Program-made: the position numbers and the translations under genes
DNA from: Rhizobium subbaraonis
GTDB lineage: Bacteria; Pseudomonadota; Alphaproteobacteria; Rhizobiales; Rhizobiaceae
NCBI RefSeq assembly: GCF_900220975.1
Contig: NZ_OBQD01000010.1
Coordinates: 124,001 to 188,000, forward strand
Reading direction: 5' to 3'
DNA length: 64,000 bases
Part shown: in pieces, positions 48,620 through 57,260 of the stretch
Position numbering within the stretch: position 1 is the stretch's first letter
Layout of the letters: the number at the start of each line of letters is the position of its first letter
The notes under the pieces: generated by a model
Database searches by the model: none
What the model was told of the DNA's origin: nothing
What the model saw: the letters and a program-made list of their open reading frames with translations, nothing else

Positions 48620-49657
48620 ATGTCGATGCCGCATGCAAAGTCCCGCAACACCAGACCGATCGACCTCGCCCTGCAGGGCGGCGGCTCGCATGGCGCGTTC
48701 ACCTGGGGCGTGCTCGACCGCCTCCTTGAAGAAGACTGGCTGAAGCTGGAAGCGATTTCCGGCACGTCGGCCGGTGCCATGAACGCAGTGGTCCTGGCTG
48801 ACGGCTATGAGCACGGCGGCCCCGAAGGCGCCCGTGCATCGCTTGAAACCTTCTGGAAAAAGGTGTCTGACGCCGCCCGGTTCAGCCCGTTCCAGCGCAC
48901 CCCGCTCGATATCATGCTCGGCCGCTGGGCGCTCGATTTCTCACCCGCCTTCGTCGTCATGGACATGATGGCGCGCATGGTTTCACCCTACCAGATGAAC
49001 CCGAGCGGCAGGAATCCGCTGACGGAGATCCTGGAGGCCTGCGTCGATTTCGACAGACTGGTCGCCTCCCCCGTGCGGCTGTTCATCACGGCGACCAACG
49101 TGCATACGGGGCGCGGGCGCGTGTTCCGCAACGCCGAACTGACGCCGGACGTTCTTCTCGCCTCCGCCTGCTTGCCGACCCTCTACCAGGCGGTGGAGAT
49201 CGACGGCGTGCCCTATTGGGACGGCGGCTTCTCGGGCAATCCGACGCTGACGCCGCTGATCGAGGACTGCGCCGCCGAGGACACCATCCTCGTCCAGATC
49301 AATCCGATCGAGCGCCAGGAAACGCCCCGAACGGCGAGGGAAATCCAGAGCCGCCTGAACGAGGTCTCGTTCAACGCGGTGCTGCTGAAGGAACTGCGCA
49401 TGGCGGCGATCATGCGCAAGATCGCCGGTTCCGGCCACGCCGAGGGATCGCGCTGGGGCACGATGCGACTGCACCGGATCGCCGGCGACGTGATGCTCGA
49501 CCTTGGCTACTCCTCCAAGCTGAATGCCGAATGGCCTTTCCTGACGATGCTGCGCGACAAGGGACGCGAGGCGGCCGACGAATTCATCCGGCAACATGCC
49601 GACGACATCGGCCATCGTCCCACCTTCGACATCGACGAACTGATCCGGGGGAATTGA
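48620..49657 (+). CDS. Patatin-like phospholipase family protein
   Basis: A 345-residue alpha/beta patatin. The oxyanion motif is LALQGGGSHGAFTWGVLD, the nucleophile Ser is in ISGTSAGAMNAV, and the Asp of the dyad is in YWDGGFSGNP. GGAGG lies 9 bases before the ATG at 48620. There is no signal peptide, so it acts inside the cell, on phospholipids or possibly on storage polyester. The downstream GntP permease gene starts 1 base after its stop, so the pair is translationally linked; the shared substrate is unknown. Confidence 0.9.
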   Translation: MSMPHAKSRNTRPIDLALQGGGSHGAFTWGVLDRLLEEDWLKLEAISGTSAGAMNAVVLADGYEHGGPEGARASLETFWKKVSDAARFSPFQRTPLDIMLGRWALDFSPAFVVMDMMARMVSPYQMNPSGRNPLTEILEACVDFDRLVASPVRLFITATNVHTGRGRVFRNAELTPDVLLASACLPTLYQAVEIDGVPYWDGGFSGNPTLTPLIEDCAAEDTILVQINPIERQETPRTAREIQSRLNEVSFNAVLLKELRMAAIMRKIAGSGHAEGSRWGTMRLHRIAGDVMLDLGYSSKLNAEWPFLTMLRDKGREAADEFIRQHADDIGHRPTFDIDELIRGN

Positions 49658-49658
49658 G

Positions 49659-51107
49659 ATGGGGCTTCTGGGTATAGCTGCCGGCCTCGCGCTGCTGATC
49701 GCACTCGCCTACCGCGGCTGGAGCATCCTGCTTCTGGCCCCGCTTGCCGCGCTGCTTGCCGCCGCGCTATCCCGCGAGCCGCTGCTTGCCAGCTGGACGC
49801 AGATCTTCATGCCCAACGCAGCAGGCTTCTTCGCCCAGTATTTTCCGCTGTTTCTGCTCGGCGCCCTGTTCGGCAAGCTGATGGAGGATACCGGATCGAT
49901 CAAGGTGATCTCGCGCGTTCTGATGGACAGGCTCGGCATGCGCCGGGCGATCGTGTCCGTCGTGCTGGCCGGTGCGCTCGTCACCTATGGCGGCGTGAGC
50001 CTGTTCGTCGCCTTCTTCGTGATCGCGCCGATGGCTGAGGACCTGTTCCGGCGGGCGGGCATTCCGCGCCGGCTGATGCCGGCCGCGATCGTGCTCGGCA
50101 CCTCCACCTTCACCATGTCCGCCATGCCGGGCACGCCGTCGATCCAGAACGCCATCCCGATGCCGATCTTCGGCACCACGCCGTTTGCCGCCCCGGGTCT
50201 GGGACTGATCGCTTCCGCAATCATGGCGGCCTTCGGCCTTTGGTGGCTTGCGCGGGCGGAACGCGCCGCACGAAATGCGGGCGAAGGCTTCGGCGACGAC
50301 CGTCCGCCGCGCAACGTTACTGAGGATCCCAAGCTGCGCGAGCACGCCAATGCCGCGCGCGAATTCGATCCTGCAGAGCTAGCGCGTGGCAAGGCTGCGG
50401 CCGTCGAGCCCTCCTTTGTCGCTGCGATCGCGCCGCTCGTCACCGTCATCGCCGGCAATATGCTGCTCTCGCTCGTCGTCCTTCCCTCCATGGACGCAGC
50501 GTTCCTGTCCGAACCGCGCTGGGGTGCGACCACCCTGTCGGCCGTCATCGGCGTCTGGGCTGTGGTCGCCGCACTGGCGGCGGGCATCGTGCTGGCGCTG
50601 GGCCTCAACTATCGTCGCCTGCCGCTGCTGCGCGATACCATCGACGCCGGCGTCAACGCCTCGGTCATGCCGTCGATCAGCGTATCCAGCCTTGTAGGCT
50701 TCGGCGCCGTCATCGCCAGCCTGCCCGCATTCGATGCCGTCCGCGACTGGGTGCTCGGGATAGGAGGCGGACCCGCCGTCTCGCTGGCTGTCGCCACCAA
50801 CATTCTCTCGGCCCTGACCGGCTCGGCTTCGGGCGGCCTGACCATCGCCCTCGAAGCGCTCGGTCCCACCTTCATTGCGCGCGCGCATGAAGCGGGCATA
50901 GACGTGTCGCTGCTACACCGCGTCGCCGTCATCTCGTCCGGGACGCTCGACACCCTGCCCCACAACGGCGCCGTCATCACGCTGCTTGCCGTCTGCGGAA
51001 CCGGGCACCGGGAGAGCTACCGCGATATCGCCATCGTCAGCATCGGCGGCGCGATCATCGCGCTGGTCGCAATTCTGCTGATCGGCGGGATGGTCGGCAG
51101 CTTCTGA
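49659..51107 (+). CDS. GntP-family permease
   Basis: A 482-residue membrane protein with about 12 hydrophobic segments of the GntP/gluconate-H+ symporter family. Motifs include VTYGGVSLFVAFFVIAPMAE, TFTMSAMPGTPSIQNAIPMP and SSGTLDTLPHNGAVITLL. GntP members import gluconate, glycerate, hydroxybutyrate or other short organic acids. The ATG follows the patatin stop by one base (TGAGATG), an operon. The substrate is not readable. Confidence 0.9.
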   Translation: MGLLGIAAGLALLIALAYRGWSILLLAPLAALLAAALSREPLLASWTQIFMPNAAGFFAQYFPLFLLGALFGKLMEDTGSIKVISRVLMDRLGMRRAIVSVVLAGALVTYGGVSLFVAFFVIAPMAEDLFRRAGIPRRLMPAAIVLGTSTFTMSAMPGTPSIQNAIPMPIFGTTPFAAPGLGLIASAIMAAFGLWWLARAERAARNAGEGFGDDRPPRNVTEDPKLREHANAAREFDPAELARGKAAAVEPSFVAAIAPLVTVIAGNMLLSLVVLPSMDAAFLSEPRWGATTLSAVIGVWAVVAALAAGIVLALGLNYRRLPLLRDTIDAGVNASVMPSISVSSLVGFGAVIASLPAFDAVRDWVLGIGGGPAVSLAVATNILSALTGSASGGLTIALEALGPTFIARAHEAGIDVSLLHRVAVISSGTLDTLPHNGAVITLLAVCGTGHRESYRDIAIVSIGGAIIALVAILLIGGMVGSF

Positions 51108-51181
51108 AATCCGTTTCGGCTTTGCAATTCCGCGGCTCATCTGACAAAGAGGGCCGCAGTACGTTCCTGAGCCGGTGGTAA

Positions 51182-51976
51182 TTGAGTTCCGTGGCCGACC
51201 TCGCCCTGCAAGTCCTGCTTCTTCTTTTCATCGCTGCCTTCATCGCCGGCTTCATCGATTCGATTGCCGGCGGCGGCGGGATGATCACCATTCCGGCCAT
51301 GCTGCTTGCCGGAATTCCGCCGCTGGAAACGCTGGGCACCAACAAGCTGCAGTCGCTGTTCGGCTCCGGTTCGGCAACAGTCGCCTATGCCGGCGCCGGC
51401 CATGTGGACGTTCGCCGACAACTGCCGATGGCGGCGCTTGCGGCAGGCGGTGCGGTGTTCGGAGCGGCGGTCGCCACGGTCATCCCCCCAGGCGCGCTGC
51501 GCGCCGCACTGCCGTGCCTGCTGGTCGGTATCGCGCTCTACTTCGCCCTCAAGCCGAACATCGGCGACCTCGACAGGCACCGGCGGCTCTCCGAGGCCGC
51601 CTTCGCCTTCACGATCGTCCCGCTGATCGGCTTCTACGATGGGCTGTTCGGCCCCGGCACCGGCTCGTTCTTCATGCTGGCCTTCGTGTCGCTGGCGGGC
51701 TTCGGGGTGCTCAAGGCGACCGCCAATACCAAGCTCCTCAACTTCGGCTCCAATATCGGCGGCTTCGCCTTTTTCCTCGCATATGGCGTCGTGCTGTGGA
51801 AGGTCGGCATCACGATGGGGATCGGCCAGTTCCTCGGCGCCCAGCTCGGCTCCCGCTTCGCGATGAAGAAGGGTGCGCGGATCATCAAGCCGCTTCTGAT
51901 CGTCACGAGCCTCGGGCTTGCCGTTCGCCTGATGGCTGATCCGAGCCAGCCGATCCGCGTCTGGCTCGGCTGGTAA
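51182..51976 (+). CDS. TSUP-family (TauE/SafE) transporter
   Basis: A 264-residue protein with about eight helices forming two TauE/SafE repeats: AGFIDSIAGGGGMITIPAML in the first and IGFYDGLFGPGTGSFFML in the second. Members carry sulfite, sulfonates or organosulfur anions across the inner membrane, often outward. I take the TTG at 51182; a GTG at 51191 is possible. It lies 75 bases after the GntP gene, possibly in its operon, and converges on cobO. Confidence 0.88.
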   Translation: MSSVADLALQVLLLLFIAAFIAGFIDSIAGGGGMITIPAMLLAGIPPLETLGTNKLQSLFGSGSATVAYAGAGHVDVRRQLPMAALAAGGAVFGAAVATVIPPGALRAALPCLLVGIALYFALKPNIGDLDRHRRLSEAAFAFTIVPLIGFYDGLFGPGTGSFFMLAFVSLAGFGVLKATANTKLLNFGSNIGGFAFFLAYGVVLWKVGITMGIGQFLGAQLGSRFAMKKGARIIKPLLIVTSLGLAVRLMADPSQPIRVWLGW

Positions 51977-51997
51977 AGGACGGATTGCGCCCCTTGC

Positions 51998-52639
51998 TCA
52001 GAACTCGACGCCGATCTGCGCCTTGATGCCCGACCGGAACGGATGCTTGAGGAGTTCCATCTCCGTTGCTAGATCGGCGATCTCGATCAACTCCTCCTTG
52101 GCGTTGCGCCCGGTCAGGACGACATGCGTCATGTGGGGCTTCTCCGTCTGCAGGAATTCGATGACCTCGGCGACGTCGATGTAGTCGTAGCGCAGCGCGA
52201 TGTTGATCTCGTCGAGCAGCACCATGGAATTGCGCTCGTCGCGGATCAGTTCCTTCGCCTTCTCCCAGGCCTTCTGCGCCATCGCCACGTCGCGGGCGCG
52301 GTCCTGCGTCTCCCAGGTGAAACCTTCGCCGAGCGTATGGAACTGGCAGACATCGGAGAAATGCTTCTCGATCAGTTCCCGCTCGCCCGTCATCATCGCC
52401 CCCTTGATGAACTGCACGACCGCACAGGGTTTGCCGTGGGCGATGTGGCGGAAGATCATGCCGAAGCCGGCCGTCGACTTGCCCTTGCCCTTGCCCGTGT
52501 GGACGATGACGAGCCCCTTCTCGTCGGTCTTTGTCGCCATGATCTTCTCGCGGGCCTGCTTCTTCTTCGCCATCTTCTCCGAATGGCGCGCAAGCTCGGC
52601 CTCGCTCATGCCGGCGGTTTCTGTCTCGCTGTCGTTCAT
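51998..52639 (-). CDS. cobO: Cob(I)yrinic acid a,c-diamide adenosyltransferase CobO
   Basis: A 213-residue CobA/BtuR-type ATP:corrinoid adenosyltransferase adding the upper adenosyl ligand. The ATP loop is VHTGKGKGKSTAGFG (residue ~47), and the motifs ERNSMVLLDEINIALRY and HVVLTGRNAKEELIE are family signatures. A ~30-residue charged extension precedes the domain. GAGGAG lies before the ATG. It is last in the cbtB-cobO run, 10 bases after a GFA-family gene. Confidence 0.96.
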   Translation of the reverse strand: MNDSETETAGMSEAELARHSEKMAKKKQAREKIMATKTDEKGLVIVHTGKGKGKSTAGFGMIFRHIAHGKPCAVVQFIKGAMMTGERELIEKHFSDVCQFHTLGEGFTWETQDRARDVAMAQKAWEKAKELIRDERNSMVLLDEINIALRYDYIDVAEVIEFLQTEKPHMTHVVLTGRNAKEELIEIADLATEMELLKHPFRSGIKAQIGVEF

Positions 52640-52649
52640 CGCTTGCTCC

Positions 52650-53039
52650 TCAATTCTCGTGTTTCGGCAGGTCGTCGTCGCAGGAAAACCAAGCGACGCG
52701 CTCGTTCCAGTACCAGTGCTGCGTCACCGAGACGCTCGTCGCATTGTCCAGCGATGCGACGTAGAGGTCGATCTCGGCGGGGCGCTCAGCCGTCTCGTAG
52801 CTCAGCGGCGAGCCGCAGTTTCCGCAAAAGCCGCGCGACACGCCCGGCGACGATGCGTAATGGCGAAGCGCCTCCCCCTCGAAGGCAACGTCGGCCTTCG
52901 CCACACAGAAGAAGCTCGTCACCGGCGACGACGTCGCCCGGCGGCAGCTCTTGCAATGGCAATGGCCGGTGCGGATGATCGGGCCTTTAACGGAAAACCG
53001 CACCGACCGGCACAGGCAGCGTCCGGAAAGCCCGTTCAT
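52650..53039 (-). CDS. GFA family (CENP-V / glutathione-dependent formaldehyde-activating-like) protein
   Basis: A 129-residue zinc-binding GFA domain protein: cysteine ligands are in GRCLCRSVRF, GHCHCKSCRRA and FCGNCGSPLSYE. The family binds zinc and in one member accelerates formation of hydroxymethylglutathione; most are uncharacterised. Its ATG overlaps the cobN stop by 4 bases and it ends 10 bases before cobO, so it is inside the cobalamin operon. No corrinoid link is known to me. Confidence 0.88.
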   Translation of the reverse strand: MNGLSGRCLCRSVRFSVKGPIIRTGHCHCKSCRRATSSPVTSFFCVAKADVAFEGEALRHYASSPGVSRGFCGNCGSPLSYETAERPAEIDLYVASLDNATSVSVTQHWYWNERVAWFSCDDDLPKHEN

Positions 53040-56000
53040 GACGCCCTCCTCTTCCCACCGATGTCCTCCAGTTCAAACCGAGCCGAATTGGAGCGGGGCG
53101 ACCATAGCCGGCGGTCGATCGCCTCCACCAGGCGATCGGACATTTCCCTCAACGCCGCAGGATTCTTCTCGGCCATGAAGCCGCGCACGCGCTCGTCCAG
53201 AATATACGCCTTGTAGACCGCCTCGAAATGGTGGTCCTTTACCGCCCCCGTCGTCGCAGCGAAGGCGAACATGAAGTCGACGGTCGCAGCCAGCTCGAAG
53301 GCGCCCTTGTAGCCGTGCCGCATCACGCCGTCGATCCACTTCGGGTTGACGACGCGGGCGCGCACGACGCGCCCGATCTCGTCCTCCAGCGTGCGCACCA
53401 CCGGCTTTTCCGGCCGCGAATGGTCATTGTGGTAGACCGTCGGCTGCCGACCGCTCACGTGCGCCGCCGCAGCCGCCATGCCGCCCTCGAACTGGTAGTA
53501 TTCGTCGCTGTCCAGAAGATCGTGCTCGCGATTGTCCTGGTTCTGGACGATCGCCTGCAGGCTTTTCATCCGCACCTCCAGCCGGTCGCGGCTGGAAACG
53601 TCCTCGCCCTCGCCGGCATAGGCATGCGCGCCCCAGGCGAGCCAGGCCTCGGCAAGATCGCCGCGGTCCTTCCACAGGCCCTCGTCCATCATCGTCTGCA
53701 GTCCAGCGCCGTAGGTCCCGGGCTTTGCGCCGAACACGCGGTAACCCGCCAAGGCCTGCGCATCGGCCGCCTGCATGCCATCACCGGCCAGCGCGGACGC
53801 CTCGGCGCGCATGCGGGCGGCGATCGGATTGTCCTCCTCGTCTTCGTCGAGCGCCCCGATCGCCCGCACCGCCCGGTCAAACAGCGCGATCTGCTCGGGA
53901 AAGGCGTCACGGAAGAAGCCGGAAATGCGCAGCGTCACGTCCACCCGCGGCCGGCGAAGCATCGCCGGCGGAATGATCTCGTAACCGGTGACCCTTCGCG
54001 ATACGGTGTCCCAAACCGGCTTCGCGCCGATCAGGGCGAGCGCCTGGGCGATGTCGTCGCCGCCGGTGCGCATGTTCGAGGTTCCCCAGGCGGTAATGCC
54101 GAACGAGGTCGGCCACTCGCCGTGGTCCTGCGCGTAGCGGGTCACCAGCAGTTCCGCCGATCTCTTGCCAAGCTCCCACGCCGCCGGCGTCGGCACCGCG
54201 CGGCTGTCGACGGAATAGAAATTCCGCCCCGTCGGCAGTACATCCGGCCGCCCCCGCGTCGGCGCGCCGGAAGGTCCGGGCTCGACGAAGCGCCCCGAAA
54301 GCCCGCGCAGCAGCGCCGCCATCTCGGCGGCCCCGCAGGCTTCGATGGAAGGGCGGATGGTCGCCTCGACCTGTGCCAGCACCGCTTTCGTGGCATTCCA
54401 TCCCTCGGGGCACGGCACCTCGCCCGACACGAGCTTCGCCGCCATCAACTCTATACGTTCAACCGTATCGCCGGCGGAGCGCCATGGGGCGTCGGACTGG
54501 GCGGCGAGGATATCGGGACACGCGCCATTCCAGGGGTCGGAAGGAACACAATCGAGGGGGTCGAAAGCGAAGGCAGGATCCGCCGCAGCCGGTGTCGTCG
54601 AAGACGGGTGCATCGGCACGTCGCCCCTGAACGCATCCGCCGCGATCGCGCGCTGCAGGCTGGCGTCGCCCCCCTCGCCGAGACCGCGCGGCACCCGCGC
54701 CAGCGCCAGCGTCAGGTCGGTCAGAAGCCGTCCCGAGGGCGAGACGCCGAAGACGTGCAGGCCGTCGCGGATCTGCATCTCCTTCAGGTCGCAGAGATAG
54801 GCGTCGAGTTTCTCGAGCGCCGCGTCCTCGCCGTCGGACTTGGCGATCCCCGCATCCTGGTCGAGCCCGATGTCGCGCACGAGATCGAGAATCTGGCGGC
54901 TCAGCAGCCGCAGTCGGCGCGGGTCGCCGCCCGAAGCGTCGTAATACTCGTCGACCAGCGCCTCCAGGTCCTTCAGCGGCCCGTAGGTCTCCGCCCGGGT
55001 CAAGGGCGGCGTCAGGTGATCAATGATGACGGCGGCAGAACGGCGCTTGGCCTGCGTGCCCTCGCCCGGATCGTTGACGATGAACGGATAGAGATGCGGC
55101 ATCGGCCCGAGCACGGCCTCCGGATAGCACGCCTCCGACAGCGCCAGCGCCTTGCCCGGCAGCCATTCGAGATTGCCGTGCTTGCCGACATGGACGACGG
55201 CATGAACGTCGCAGACCTCGCGCAGGTGGGCATAGAAGGCGAAGTAGCCGTGCGGCGGAACGAGGTCCGGCGAATGGTAGGTGTCCTTCGGATCGATGTT
55301 ATAGCCGCGCGCCGGCTGGATGCCGACCAGCGTCTCGCCGAAACGGCAGAGCGGAAGCGCGAAGACGTCGCCCGAGACGAACGGATCGGCCTCGGGCGGG
55401 CCCCAGCGCGCCGTCACCACATTCTGAATCTCTTTCGGAAGACTTCCGAAGAAGCGCCTGTATTGATTCAACGAAAGCGTCTCGCGGATCTCCCGCCCGT
55501 CGCTTGCCGCATTGGTCGGCCCCGCCATCAGGTGCGCCATCAGCGCGTCGCCGTCATCAGGCAGTTCGCCGGTCGCATAGCCCTCGCCCCGCATCGCCCG
55601 CAGGATCTCCAGCGTGCCCGCCGGCGTGTCCAGCCCGACGCCGTTGCCAAGCCGGCCGTCGCGGTTCGGATAATTGGCCATCACCAGCGCCACGCGCCGG
55701 TCGCCGGCCTGCGTGCGGCGCAGCCGTGCCCAGTTCGCAGCAAGCCTTGCGGAGTAGCCGATGCGATCCTCCACCGGCTCGAGGCTGACGATGTTGGTCT
55801 CGACCGCCGGGTCCCAGCGCGCCGCCGCCTTGAACGACACCGCCCGCGCCAGCACCCGTCCGTCCACCTCGGGCAGCGACACGTTCATGCCAAGGTCGCG
55901 CGCCGTCAGGCCCTGCCCGGATTTTTCCCAGGCCTCCCGCGACGAGCCGGAGAAAATCACCTGCAGCACCTGCGCACCAGCCTCGTCGAGCACGGTCGGC

Positions 56001-57031
56001 TTGCGGTTGGCGCCGGGCGCAGACACGGCGAAGCTCGTGGCGTTCAGCACCACATCGGGGCACGCGGCGGCGAAAGCGGCGCGGACGGTCTCGATGGATG
56101 CGGGGTCCTTCAGGCTGGAGACGAACACCGGCAGGGCGCGGACGCCCTCCGCCGAAAGCGATTCGATCAAAAGCTCCACCGGCCGCGTCTCGCCGCTCTG
56201 GACATAGGCGCGGTAGAAGCAGATGGCGACGGTGGCCGGGACGGCTCTCTCGGTGGCGATCGCGACCGCGTCATCGCCCCCGTGGTCATCCGGCAGGACA
56301 GAGGTGAGCGCCAGAGCTGGAGCACCTAGGTGCAGAAGCCCCTCATCCGCCCTTCGGGCACCGTCTCCCCGCGAGCGGGGCGATGGGAAGCCAGCGCCGG
56401 CCGCGGACGCGCGCTCTCGCCGTTCACGGGGAGAAGGCGGGGGCGAGTGGCAAATCTCGCTCCACATCGCGATATCGACCACGCCCCGCCCCGGCCACCA
56501 GATGCCGGCCTTTTCGAGCGGCACCGCCGGCGCCGGTCGGTCGCGGCCTAAAACCAGCGCGTCGGCATAGGCGAGGAAGCGGCCGGCATTTTCCGCGCCG
56601 CCCTCGTTCAAATAGGACCAGAACCGCAGCCGGTCCTCGTCCGCAATGCGGTTGAACGGCGCGATGCCCTCGTCCGGCCGATCGTCGCCGGGCAGCGCCA
56701 CCATGAAGATGTCGTTTGCAACCGCCGTCGCATGCAGCGCCTCGAGCACGTAGCGGAAATAGCTGGCGCCCCCGAGCGCGCGCACGACGATCAGCCGCGC
56801 ATGCCGCGCGGTCCGCTCCACATAGGTATCGACCGACATCGGATGGGCCAGCGAGGCGAGGCTGGCAAGCCGCAGCCGCGTGTCCGTCTTGCGGCCGCGA
56901 TGTGCTGCGGCGATCGACGCCAGTTCCGTGTCCGCGGCGGAGAGAAACAGCACCTCCCCCGGCGTCTGGCCGAGATCGATCGCCTCCTTGCCGTCGGCGA
57001 TCGTGCCCTTCTGGGCTAGGAGCAGGTGCAT
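53036..57031 (-). CDS. cobN: Cobaltochelatase large subunit CobN, with an inserted repeat
   Basis: CobN is the large subunit of the aerobic ATP-dependent cobaltochelatase (with CobS and CobT, not in this window) that inserts Co2+ into hydrogenobyrinate a,c-diamide. The 1331-residue product shows family stretches such as YHSPDLVPPHGYFAFYAHLR, HVGKHGNLEWLPGK and GITAWGTSNMRTGGDDIAQA. It is longer than the ~1270 I expect. Residues ~195-232 (ICHSPPPSPRERRERAS and beyond) are low-complexity, Arg/Ser/Pro-rich and encoded by a palindromic repeat at 56336-56448, while flanking parts IWWPGRGVVDIAMW and ICFYRAYVQSGETRPV look normal. GGGAGGG precedes the ATG. Confidence 0.94.
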   Translation of the reverse strand: MHLLLAQKGTIADGKEAIDLGQTPGEVLFLSAADTELASIAAAHRGRKTDTRLRLASLASLAHPMSVDTYVERTARHARLIVVRALGGASYFRYVLEALHATAVANDIFMVALPGDDRPDEGIAPFNRIADEDRLRFWSYLNEGGAENAGRFLAYADALVLGRDRPAPAVPLEKAGIWWPGRGVVDIAMWSEICHSPPPSPRERRERASAAGAGFPSPRSRGDGARRADEGLLHLGAPALALTSVLPDDHGGDDAVAIATERAVPATVAICFYRAYVQSGETRPVELLIESLSAEGVRALPVFVSSLKDPASIETVRAAFAAACPDVVLNATSFAVSAPGANRKPTVLDEAGAQVLQVIFSGSSREAWEKSGQGLTARDLGMNVSLPEVDGRVLARAVSFKAAARWDPAVETNIVSLEPVEDRIGYSARLAANWARLRRTQAGDRRVALVMANYPNRDGRLGNGVGLDTPAGTLEILRAMRGEGYATGELPDDGDALMAHLMAGPTNAASDGREIRETLSLNQYRRFFGSLPKEIQNVVTARWGPPEADPFVSGDVFALPLCRFGETLVGIQPARGYNIDPKDTYHSPDLVPPHGYFAFYAHLREVCDVHAVVHVGKHGNLEWLPGKALALSEACYPEAVLGPMPHLYPFIVNDPGEGTQAKRRSAAVIIDHLTPPLTRAETYGPLKDLEALVDEYYDASGGDPRRLRLLSRQILDLVRDIGLDQDAGIAKSDGEDAALEKLDAYLCDLKEMQIRDGLHVFGVSPSGRLLTDLTLALARVPRGLGEGGDASLQRAIAADAFRGDVPMHPSSTTPAAADPAFAFDPLDCVPSDPWNGACPDILAAQSDAPWRSAGDTVERIELMAAKLVSGEVPCPEGWNATKAVLAQVEATIRPSIEACGAAEMAALLRGLSGRFVEPGPSGAPTRGRPDVLPTGRNFYSVDSRAVPTPAAWELGKRSAELLVTRYAQDHGEWPTSFGITAWGTSNMRTGGDDIAQALALIGAKPVWDTVSRRVTGYEIIPPAMLRRPRVDVTLRISGFFRDAFPEQIALFDRAVRAIGALDEDEEDNPIAARMRAEASALAGDGMQAADAQALAGYRVFGAKPGTYGAGLQTMMDEGLWKDRGDLAEAWLAWGAHAYAGEGEDVSSRDRLEVRMKSLQAIVQNQDNREHDLLDSDEYYQFEGGMAAAAAHVSGRQPTVYHNDHSRPEKPVVRTLEDEIGRVVRARVVNPKWIDGVMRHGYKGAFELAATVDFMFAFAATTGAVKDHHFEAVYKAYILDERVRGFMAEKNPAALREMSDRLVEAIDRRLWSPRSNSARFELEDIGGKRRAS
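56336..56448. repeat. RIME-like palindromic element inside cobN
   Basis: The plus strand reads GCCCCTCATCCGCCCTTCGG, then GGCACCGTCTCCCCG, a CTCCCCGCGAGCGGGG palindrome, and at the other end a GTTCACGGGGAGAAGG half. The first part matches the reverse complement of the intergenic repeat at 19186-19232. It lies within the cobN frame without breaking it. Ends are estimated. Confidence 0.75.
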
Positions 57032-57062
57032 GCGGCGCCCTCCCGCTGCCGGCCGACGTGTT

Positions 57063-57176
57063 CAGATCCCCGGAACGGGCCCGAGGATGACGGCGTTGAC
57101 GGCCACAAACGACTCGGACGAATTCGGGGCCGCCATGTCACACCTGCGCCATCCCCGGGTCCGTTCCAGGAATCCG
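57063..57176. repeat. Degenerate inverted-end intergenic element (possible copy 3)
   Basis: CAGATCCCCGGAACGGGCCC (from 57063, ending GAGGATGAC at 57091) and GCCATCCCCGGGTCCGTTCC (from about 57149) resemble the arms of the elements at 25204 and 38979, but in the opposite relative order. It fills most of the 229-base gap between cobW and cobN. Confidence 0.45.
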
Positions 57177-57260
57177 CGCACGCAGCCTGCCCGATCCCAT
57201 CCTGCCGGGAACCCGGCCAACGTGCCGAAAAAGGGAGCTGCCGCGCGCCCATGCCGCAGA

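Noticed and set aside
53228-56329. Very long plus-strand open frame (over 1000 codons) opposite cobN
   Set aside because: It is antisense to cobN, whose protein has clear family motifs. The product is Arg/His/Asp-rich and matches no family; long antisense frames are expected at this GC content.
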